DNA from: Thermoleophilaceae bacterium
GTDB lineage: Bacteria; Actinomycetota; Thermoleophilia; Solirubrobacterales; Thermoleophilaceae
Assembly: GCA_013812065.1 (NCBI GenBank)
Contig: JACCUC010000225.1
Location: 1 to 37,677, forward strand
Direction of reading: 5' to 3'
Length of the DNA: 37,677 nt
In this document: positions 7,380 through 12,568 of the stretch, piece after piece
How positions within the stretch are numbered: the first letter of the stretch is position 1
How the letters are laid out: every line of letters starts with the position of its first letter
Program-made: the position numbers and the translations under genes
Notes under the pieces: model-generated
Told to the model about the DNA's origin: nothing
The model's input: the letters and a program-made list of their open reading frames with translations, nothing else
Database searches by the model: none

Positions 7380-8090
7380 TTAGGAGGCGGGCTCGAGTTT
7401 GAAGGCCGGCCCCGCGCCGTCGCGGTCAACCCGCGCCGGGCGCCCGGAGAGCGCAGCCTCGATCCCCTCGCGCAGCTCCGCCGCCGAAGCCGCCCCGAGG
7501 ATGTGGGCGACGACGTTCCCGTCGGCGTCGATGAAGAAGGTCTCGGGAAGCCCGACGAGACCCCATCGTCGGGCGACCTCGTTGCCCGGGTCCCGGACGT
7601 TGAGGTAGCTGGTATCAAACTCCCGCAGGAACCGGCGCGCGTCTCCGAGGGAGTCCTGCTGGTTCAGTCCCACAAACAGGACCCCCCGGTCGTGTGCTTT
7701 CTGCCAGGTCCGCTCGAGCAGCGGTGCCTCCTCCCGGCAAGGGTCACACCACGAGGCCCAGAAGTTGACGACCACGGGCGTCCCTCGCAGCTCACCGAGG
7801 TCCACTCGCCGATCGGAGAGCGCCGGCCCGACCGCGCGAGACAGCCGGGGGCCGAGCGCCCCCTCGTGCAGGACCGCCAGCTCGAAGCCGGGTGCCGCGA
7901 CCGCCTCCGCCCGGGCCAGGGCCTCATCGAAGGTCGGCTGCGGCGCGTCGGCGAGGAGGCCGTAGGTGAGGGCGGCGAGCACCAGGACGGGTAGGGACAC
8001 GGCGAGGAGCAGCCGCAGGGTCCGCAAACGTCGCCCTCCTTTGGTCGTGCGGGGGCCCGCGGCGCCGGTTGGGTGGTCCTGAGGTGCCAT
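7380..8090 (-). CDS. TlpA-like membrane-anchored thioredoxin (paralog 1)
   Basis: The 236-residue protein has a basic N-terminus, one membrane helix (about residues 24-46) and a thioredoxin-fold domain with WASWCDPC (Cys115, Cys118), then PETFFID with the cis-Pro region. TlpA/ResA proteins reduce disulfides outside the membrane, often for cytochrome c or copper-chaperone maturation, and CcdA at 4979-5710 is the natural electron donor. I start it at the ATG at 8088-8090, which leaves a normal anchor; the frame stays open upstream but there overlaps a copper ATPase relic. It shares FREEAPLLER-like and FLREFD blocks with the second copy at 9708-10415, so the two are paralogs. Confidence 0.88.
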   Translation of the reverse strand: MAPQDHPTGAAGPRTTKGGRRLRTLRLLLAVSLPVLVLAALTYGLLADAPQPTFDEALARAEAVAAPGFELAVLHEGALGPRLSRAVGPALSDRRVDLGELRGTPVVVNFWASWCDPCREEAPLLERTWQKAHDRGVLFVGLNQQDSLGDARRFLREFDTSYLNVRDPGNEVARRWGLVGLPETFFIDADGNVVAHILGAASAAELREGIEAALSGRPARVDRDGAGPAFKLEPAS

Positions 8091-8143
8091 TCGCCCAGCG
8101 TCGATCGAGCTATCGGGTCGAGGCGCTCCGTGTTCTCCATCGG

Positions 8144-8272
8144 CGCTGGCCGGAAGCGACGCAGCCGCAGCGGGTTGGTTACCACGCTGACCGACGAGAA
8201 CCCCATCGCCGCGCCGGCCACGATGCGGTTGAGGAGCCCGACGGACGCGAGCGGAAGGGCGGCGAGGTTGTA
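8144..8272 (-). pseudogene. Relic of a copper P-type ATPase C-terminus
   Basis: Forty-three codons on the minus strand begin YNLAALPLASVGLLN, then AGAAMGFSSVSVVTN and LRLRRFRPA. They match the last membrane helices of the intact CopA in this window (YNVVLIPVAMLGLLN, AGAAMAFSSVFVVSN, LRLRRFRAE). No ATPase sequence precedes it: the upstream 60 bases read into a short unrelated stretch and then the DUF305 stop. It lies between the intact DUF305 gene and the TlpA-like gene. A second copA was therefore once here and was deleted down to its tail, or a fragment was carried in. Confidence 0.75.
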
Positions 8273-8330
8273 CTTCTCTCTCGGACCGTCGGCTTGGACC
8301 GACGGTATCGAGCCTCCGCCGGAGCAATGC

Positions 8331-9026
8331 TCATCCTGTCGGGCTCCGCTGGGGCATGCCCATCCCATGCATCCCGCCCATCATGTCGCGCATCGGTCCG
8401 GCCAGGTCACGGGTGCTGGCGTCCCCGTACCAGGCCTTCAGGTAGCGCTCCATCTCCTCGATCTCCGCCGATTGCTCGTCGACGATCACGCGGGCGAGCC
8501 CCCGCAGCTCGTTGTGCTCGGCGTTCTCGAGCGCGTCCTGCCCCCTCTCGACGGCGAGCTGATGGTGCGGAATCATCATGCGCAAGAACATGCGATCGGT
8601 GTGGTCGCCGCCCCTCATGGCCCCACGGCCCATCATGTTCATACCGCCCATACCCATCATCGAGGCACCGGCCCCGGGGTACCACTGCTTGCGCCATGTC
8701 TCCATCTGCTGAATCTGGCGCTTCTGACTCGCCTGTATCCGACGTGCGAGGTCGCGCAGCTCAGGCCGACGCGAGTCTCCGATCATTCCCGCCGAGGACA
8801 TGATCGCTCCCTGATGGTGCATGATCATCTCGTCGATGAAGCGCAGGTCGTAGGGGGCCTTGGGGTCGGTGACGCCCATGAAGGGGGGCTGCGCCTCCGC
8901 GCGCTCCTCACCCCCGGTCGCGAGGGCGGCACCGACCACTAGCCCCACGGCGACGATCACCGCGAGGGCGATGCCCAGCCCTATCCGTCGCCTGCGCTTC
9001 ACGGTCTTGCCTTTCGTCGAGGCCAC
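8331..9026 (-). CDS. DUF305 protein with Met-rich linker, putative extracytoplasmic copper-binding protein
   Basis: The protein is about 231 residues. An N-terminal membrane anchor or signal is followed by two DUF305 repeats: FIDEMIMHHQGAIM and FLRMMIPHHQLAVERG. They are joined by a methionine-rich linker (MMGMGGMNMMGRG) and followed by a Met-rich tail (MRDMMGGMHGMGM). Paired His and clustered Met suggest Cu(I)/Ag(I) binding; family members are widespread in copper clusters, but their biochemistry is little defined. I prefer the GTG at 9024-9026. The GTG 15 bases upstream (9039-9041) lies inside the TACTA-N7-TAGTA operator. Confidence 0.85.
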   Translation of the reverse strand: MASTKGKTVKRRRRIGLGIALAVIVAVGLVVGAALATGGEERAEAQPPFMGVTDPKAPYDLRFIDEMIMHHQGAIMSSAGMIGDSRRPELRDLARRIQASQKRQIQQMETWRKQWYPGAGASMMGMGGMNMMGRGAMRGGDHTDRMFLRMMIPHHQLAVERGQDALENAEHNELRGLARVIVDEQSAEIEEMERYLKAWYGDASTRDLAGPMRDMMGGMHGMGMPQRSPTG

Positions 9027-9028
9027 AC

Positions 9029-9047
9029 CTACTACGCTCACTAGTAC
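9029..9047 (-). promoter_or_regulatory. Candidate BlaI/CopY operator C upstream of DUF305
   Basis: The plus strand reads CTACTACGCTCACTAGTAC, with a perfect TACTA-N7-TAGTA inverted repeat (9030-9034 and 9042-9046). It sits directly before the preferred start of the DUF305 gene. It shares TACTACGCT with the site in front of the SHOCT-BlaI-M56 operon. The 180-bp divergent region it belongs to also carries operator B. Confidence 0.6.
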
Positions 9048-9164
9048 GGTACCAACGTCGTCGCGGCGGGCCGCTCTCTCGGCTCGGGCGTCAAAGCCCT
9101 GGTTGCGGCCGGGCCGAGGCTGCCTCGGCCCCCGCCTCCGGCGGCCGTCTCGCCCTGGCGTTTG

Positions 9165-9183
9165 TACTACACTGAATCGTAGC
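9165..9183 (+). promoter_or_regulatory. Candidate BlaI/CopY operator B with promoter for the two small membrane proteins
   Basis: TACTACACTGAATCGTAGC is a CTAC-N8-GTAG dyad. The first nine bases, and TCGTAG near the end, match operator A. TACACT (9168-9173) is a likely -10, placing the transcription start near 9180, about 50 bases before the GTG of the downstream gene. No convincing -35 was seen, as is common in this GC-rich DNA. Confidence 0.62.
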
Positions 9184-9228
9184 TATCGTGGGCTCCGCCT
9201 TGAGCGGAGGATCGACAAAGGAGAGAAC

Positions 9229-9468
9229 GTGGAAGCGGTGATCCCCACCCTCGCCCTGTTGGCCTGTCCCGTTGGCATGGGCTTGATGATGTGGTTCATG
9301 ATGCGCGGCTCGAACGGCCGGCCTAGGCACTCGAGCGCCCGCTCGGCGTCCATCGCCGAGCTGCGTGAGGAACAACGGCAGATCGCGGCCGACATCGACC
9401 GCTTGGAGGGCGCACAGGCCGAGCGGGAGGCGACGTCCGCGCAGTCGCCGCGCCCGGAGATCGCCTGA
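9229..9468 (+). CDS. Small membrane protein, Cys-Pro/Met-rich helix plus coiled-coil tail (copy 1)
   Basis: I do not recognise a named family. The 79-residue product is one membrane helix with CPVGMGLMMWFMMRG (Cys13, Pro14, Met17, 20, 21, 24, 25), then a short Arg/Ser linker and an amphipathic Glu/Arg helix (IAELREEQRQIAADIDRLEG). The GTG start is supported by AAAGGAG about seven bases upstream. The gene follows operator B and precedes a second gene of the same design by three bases. Cys and Met facing each other within a helix suggests Cu(I) binding or a small partner for a copper transporter. This is inference from position and composition. Confidence 0.75.
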   Translation: MEAVIPTLALLACPVGMGLMMWFMMRGSNGRPRHSSARSASIAELREEQRQIAADIDRLEGAQAEREATSAQSPRPEIA

Positions 9469-9471
9469 AGC

Positions 9472-9687
9472 ATGCCGGACGTGCTTCTCGTGACCATCCT
9501 GATCGTCGCGCTAGCGTGTCCGGCGATGATGTGGTGGCAGCATCGGCGTGTCGGCGGCGCCGCACCCGGCTGTGCGCCGCCGCGCTCGGAGGCAGCCTCC
9601 CTCGAGGCCCTTCGTCAGCGCCAGGCGACGGTCTCCACGCGCCTCACCGAACTCGAGGGCGAGGGCGAGGACCGACCCTCTACCTGA
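9472..9687 (+). CDS. Small membrane protein, Cys-Pro/Met-Trp helix plus coiled-coil tail (copy 2)
   Basis: The 71-residue product has the architecture of its neighbour: an N-terminal helix ending in ALACPAMMWWQHRR (Cys16, Pro17, Met19, Met20, Trp21, Trp22, His24), a linker with one more Cys (Cys34), and a helical tail LEALRQRQATVSTRLTELEG. The ATG lies three bases after the previous stop, so the two are one operon and probably arose by duplication. They share ACP-x-x-M and the helix-tail plan but little else. It converges on the second TlpA-like gene. No known family; a role in copper handling is inferred only from the operator upstream and the neighbourhood. Confidence 0.72.
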   Translation: MPDVLLVTILIVALACPAMMWWQHRRVGGAAPGCAPPRSEAASLEALRQRQATVSTRLTELEGEGEDRPST

Positions 9688-9707
9688 TCTCGGCCTATCG
9701 CCTTCCC

Positions 9708-10415
9708 TCAGCGGGTCGCTCCCTGAGCCCCGCCACGCCGCAGCCCTAGCGCCCGCCCGGTCCGCGCGGCGAGTAGGCCCTGGCGCATCTGCTCGGGCGA
9801 GACAACGCCAATGACGTGCCCGACCACCTGCCCCCGGGCGCTGATGAAGAACGTCTCGGGAATGCCGGTGGCGCCCCAGCGGCGGGCCGTGCGGTCGGTC
9901 GGGTCGCGGACGTTGACGTAGGAGACGTCGAACTCGCGCAAGAAGGCCCGGGCGTCCCCGGTGATGTCCTGCATGTTGAGCCCGAGAAAAAGGACGCCTC
10001 GGTCCCGTTGTTCCCGCCAGCTCCGCTCGAGCAACGGCGCCTCCTCGCGACACGGCACGCACCAGGAGGCCCAGTAGTTCAGTACGACTGGTATACCGCG
10101 CAGCTCCTGAATGTCGACTCGGCCGTCGGCGAGCGCTAGCGCGAGCGAGCGCGACAGCCGGGGCCCGAGCTTCCCGCGCTCGAGTACGGGAAGCCTCAAC
10201 TCGGGCGAAGGACTCGGCTTGCCGCGCGCGAGGGCCTGGTCGATGCGGTCGTCCGGCGCCTTCGCTAGGAGTCCCCACGCGAGCAGGGCGAGGAACAGTC
10301 CGAGCAACAGCACGGCGGTGCCCCGTAACGCCTGGCCGCGCCACCTGCGCGAGGTGCCGCTCGACTTAGACTTCGAGGCCACGGGCGGGCGGTGGTTTGT
10401 TTGGATCTCGGCCAC
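9708..10415 (-). CDS. TlpA-like membrane-anchored thioredoxin (paralog 2)
   Basis: The 235-residue protein has a basic N-terminus, a membrane helix (about residues 33-51) and a thioredoxin domain with WASWCVPC (Cys119, Cys122) and GIPETFFIS carrying the cis-Pro. It resembles the protein at 7380-8090 through almost the whole domain, including the segment before the active site (GPRLSRS, RVDIQELRG). Two such copies in one cluster suggest separate clients, for example SCO1 and the multicopper oxidase or DUF305 protein. The start is GTG at 10413-10415. It lies 113 bp downstream of the M56 gene on the same strand and could be read through from that operon; I saw no operator in front of it. Confidence 0.87.
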   Translation of the reverse strand: MAEIQTNHRPPVASKSKSSGTSRRWRGQALRGTAVLLLGLFLALLAWGLLAKAPDDRIDQALARGKPSPSPELRLPVLERGKLGPRLSRSLALALADGRVDIQELRGIPVVLNYWASWCVPCREEAPLLERSWREQRDRGVLFLGLNMQDITGDARAFLREFDVSYVNVRDPTDRTARRWGATGIPETFFISARGQVVGHVIGVVSPEQMRQGLLAARTGRALGLRRGGAQGATR

Positions 10416-10528
10416 GGCGCCGGAAGCGCCGAGGAGCGGTCGGGTTAAGGAACGGGCGGGCGGGGTGCAAGATCACGGGCGGTCGCTTTGGTTCGGGCCC
10501 TGGGAGGCCTAGCGGTAAGGGGCGCCGG

Positions 10529-11461
10529 TCAGCGGCCAGGGCCGACGTCGCTCCGCGCCCGCCGCCACAGCGCAGCCCCCAGGGCCGCAATCGGTGCCGC
10601 GAGCATCAGCAACATGCAGCTCTGGCCAACGACGGCCAGCGCTTCCACTCGAACGCCTGCGCCTGCCACACCCGCCGTGACCGCCACTCCGGCGATCGCC
10701 GCAACCGCCAGGAGGGAGAGGAGGAACGTCGGGGCATCGAGCCGCCACCGGGTGGGCGCGCCGCAGATGTGGTCGACGCGCTCGGGGGCGAGGGCGACAG
10801 TGGCCTCGGGATGGTCGCTCGACCCGAGTTTGACCAGCGCGGAGGCCAGCGCGGACGACCCTGCCGACCGAAGGGCTGCCTCGTCGGCTGCGAGCTCGGC
10901 GAGTTCCGCGTAACGCCGCTCGAGCCGACGCAGGGCGGGGAGGAAGAAGAGCGCATCGGCGAGAGTCCGCGCCGCGAGCAGACGCAGCGGGTCGCGGCGG
11001 CTGGCGTGGTGGCGTTCGTGAGCGACGACGGCCCGCAGCTCGGTTTCGGAGAGTCGGTCGTGGGCCGCGGCGGATAGGAAGACGCGCGGGCGAAGAAGCC
11101 CTGCGCAAAAAGCCTGCGGTCGGCTGCTCTGGATGAGCCAGATGGAAGTGCCGGCCAGCTCGACCTCGGTGGCCTTTCGGAGGCCGGCGCGCACGCGAAC
11201 CTGTGCTCGGGCTTGGAAGAAGGCCGACCGAGCTCCACGCGCGAGGATGATCACCCCCAAGCTGGCGAGACCGAGGATGGCCGCCACCAAGGGCAAGGAG
11301 TCTGCCGGCAAGAGCCTTCCACAAGCGGCGAGCAGTTCCTCGACACCCGGCGGAGCAAGACTTACCTTCGACAGCGCGCCGCCGAGGGCCACGATCACCA
11401 CAAGCGCGCCGAGAGCGCCGACCGCGAGGTTGAGGCGGTACAGGCGCCGCGCGCTACTCAC
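10529..11461 (-). CDS. M56-family membrane metallopeptidase (BlaR1/MecR1-like, no sensor domain)
   Basis: The 310-residue protein has membrane helices at both ends and a zinc protease core: VVAHERHHASRRDPLR supplies HExxH, and ELAADEAAL supplies the downstream metal-binding Glu. BlaR1-type proteases destroy or trigger loss of their partner repressor when a signal is sensed. This protein lacks the penicillin-binding sensor domain of BlaR1, so the inducer is not a beta-lactam by structure. It follows the BlaI-like gene with an 8-base overlap (GTG start inside the BlaI end), the usual repressor-protease pairing. The copper cluster around it suggests copper or envelope stress as signal (inference). 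Confidence 0.9.
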   Translation of the reverse strand: MSSARRLYRLNLAVGALGALVVIVALGGALSKVSLAPPGVEELLAACGRLLPADSLPLVAAILGLASLGVIILARGARSAFFQARAQVRVRAGLRKATEVELAGTSIWLIQSSRPQAFCAGLLRPRVFLSAAAHDRLSETELRAVVAHERHHASRRDPLRLLAARTLADALFFLPALRRLERRYAELAELAADEAALRSAGSSALASALVKLGSSDHPEATVALAPERVDHICGAPTRWRLDAPTFLLSLLAVAAIAGVAVTAGVAGAGVRVEALAVVGQSCMLLMLAAPIAALGAALWRRARSDVGPGR

Positions 11462-11840
11462 CGTCGGTCAGCTCGCGCAGACGGCGTAGGCGCTCGGGGT
11501 CGAGCCCGCCCACCTGGCGGGCGAAGTGGCTGAGGGCCAGATCGCCGAACTCCTCCACGAGGGCATCGACCTCGGCCTCGGCGCGCGCCCGGAGATAAGC
11601 ATCGCGCGAGAGGATTGCCCGGTAGACATCGGTCCTGCCACGCCGCTCCCGGCTGAGTAAGCCCTTGTCCCACAGCCGGCACATGATCGTCATGACGGTC
11701 GTGTAGGCGCGCTGCTTGGGCCCGCGGTTCAGCGCCTCGAGCACTTCGCGGACCGTCGCCTCGGACCGGCGCCACATCTCCCCCATGACCTCGGACTCGA
11801 GCTCGTGGAGCGCAGGCGGTGTGCTCGGCGGGGAGCTCAC
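11454..11840 (-). CDS. BlaI/MecI/CopY-family transcriptional repressor
   Basis: The 128-residue protein has a winged helix covering most of its length: ELESEVMGEMW, then TVREVLEAL, the recognition-helix region AYTTVMTIMCRLWDKGLL and the wing RERRGRTDVYRA. A C-terminal dimerisation helix follows. The family binds dyads built on TACA/TGTA or CTAC/GTAG. The dyads found upstream of this operon and of four other copper-related units are the natural targets. It lacks the CxCxxxxCxC tail of firmicute CopY, so it should not sense copper directly; release probably needs the M56 protease encoded next. GTG start at 11838-11840, just after the SHOCT gene. Confidence 0.9.
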   Translation of the reverse strand: MSSPPSTPPALHELESEVMGEMWRRSEATVREVLEALNRGPKQRAYTTVMTIMCRLWDKGLLSRERRGRTDVYRAILSRDAYLRARAEAEVDALVEEFGDLALSHFARQVGGLDPERLRRLRELTDGE

Positions 11841-11844
11841 AAGC

Positions 11845-12069
11845 TCACGTGTCGGTACGCCGTTGCTTGCCCGGGAGGGCGCCCTCCCGCTCGTAGTACT
11901 CGTCCACGTCGATCTCTCCGGCGGCGAGCCGCCGCTCGAGCAGAGCCCGGGCCGAGCTCGTCTCCAGTCCGGGCCGCGCCAGCCGGATCCCCAGGTAGAC
12001 GCCGGCCGCGACCAGCACGATCAGCACGACCACTCCGAGGAGGCCCAAGATGGCCATCCAGCTCATCAT
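11845..12069 (-). CDS. SHOCT-domain small membrane protein
   Basis: This 74-residue protein has one membrane helix (about residues 5-28) and a C-terminal SHOCT segment, ALLERRLAAGEIDVDEYYER. SHOCT domains are short helical oligomerisation modules at protein ends, common in actinobacteria. It is the first gene of the SHOCT-BlaI-M56 operon and starts at tandem ATG codons (12064-12069). Its stop lies four bases before the BlaI GTG. Being co-encoded with the repressor and the protease, it may act in the same membrane sensing complex, but nothing in the sequence proves this. Confidence 0.83.
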   Translation of the reverse strand: MMSWMAILGLLGVVVLIVLVAAGVYLGIRLARPGLETSSARALLERRLAAGEIDVDEYYEREGALPGKQRRTDT

Positions 12070-12090
12070 GTCGACCTTGCCCTGCTCAAG

Positions 12091-12110
12091 TTGCTAGACA
12101 GCGTAGTAGA
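12091..12110 (-). promoter_or_regulatory. Candidate BlaI/CopY operator D for autoregulation of the SHOCT-BlaI-M56 operon
   Basis: The minus strand reads TCTACTACGCTGTCTAGCAA. It shares TACTAC[A/G]CTG with operators A and B. TACGCT fits a -10, and the transcript would start about 30 bases before the SHOCT ATG. The second half-site is degenerate (GCAA in place of GTAG). Confidence 0.58.
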
Positions 12111-12158
12111 TCGATCAGGAGTGCCCTTCACGAGTACGTCGGATACCCCGGCTGGGTG

Positions 12159-12180
12159 TGGTACAGTGCTCGACACTGAC
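12159..12180 (+). promoter_or_regulatory. Candidate operator E and promoter of copZ-copA
   Basis: TGGTACAGTGCTCGACACTGAC contains a perfect CAGTG-N5-CACTG dyad (12164-12168 and 12174-12178). TACAGT (12162-12167) is a good -10. It shares TACAnTGCTCG with operator A but not the outer CTAC. It faces operator D across a 139-bp divergent region. Confidence 0.52.
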
Positions 12181-12208
12181 ACCCCCCCGGAGTATGAGGA
12201 GATCGTAC

Positions 12209-12418
12209 ATGTCCAACACGGAGCGCACTTACGTCGTCGAGGGAATGAGCTGCCGCCACTGCGAGCTGTCGGTGACCGAGGGAGTCGAGGAAGTCCGTGG
12301 CGTCGAGGCTGTGGAGGTCGACGGCGCCACCAAGCGGCTGATCGTGCTAGGCGAAGAGGTAGACGACGCTGCGGTCCGAGCGGCCGTCGAGGAGGCCGGC
12401 TACCGGGTGGCCGCCTGA
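12209..12418 (+). CDS. copZ: CopZ-like heavy-metal-associated chaperone
   Basis: This 69-residue protein is a single HMA domain with GMSCRHCELSV; the two Cys bind Cu(I). Such chaperones carry copper in the cytoplasm to the N-terminal domain of CopA. The start is the ATG at 12209, with AGGAG at 12197-12201 eight bases upstream. The protein ends ...EEAGYRVAA, the normal end of the fold. Downstream come the 36-codon ORF and copA on the same strand, so the set is transcribed together from the operator E promoter. Confidence 0.92.
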   Translation: MSNTERTYVVEGMSCRHCELSVTEGVEEVRGVEAVEVDGATKRLIVLGEEVDDAAVRAAVEEAGYRVAA

Positions 12419-12457
12419 GGAACCCGGGATCCAGGTCGAGCTAAAGGAGCACTGCTC

Positions 12458-12568
12458 ATGCGAGCCACGACCAATCTGGTGACGCCCGGCCGGTACGGCC
12501 CGTTCCTGCACTTCCGGTCCGGCGGCCACGTCCGTACCGTCGACTACACCATGGAGGTTCCGCGGTGA
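12458..12568 (+). CDS. 36-residue ORF translationally coupled to copA
   Basis: A short ATG frame with a good ribosome binding site (GGAG at 12446-12449, eight bases before) encodes 36 residues beginning MRATTNLVTPGRYGPF and ending VDYTMEVPR. Its stop TGA (12566-12568) overlaps the copA GTG (12565-12567) as GTGA. The copA ribosome binding site (GGAGG, 12553-12557) lies inside it. It is basic, has no membrane helix or Cys, and includes two His. It may be a small protein or a leader whose translation opens the copA start. I know no matching family. Confidence 0.55.
   Translation: MRATTNLVTPGRYGPFLHFRSGGHVRTVDYTMEVPR

Noticed and set aside
8091..8327. N-terminal extension of the TlpA-like protein to 8327
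   Set aside because: The extension is Arg-rich, lies in another frame over the copA relic, and the ATG at 8090 gives a normal membrane anchor.
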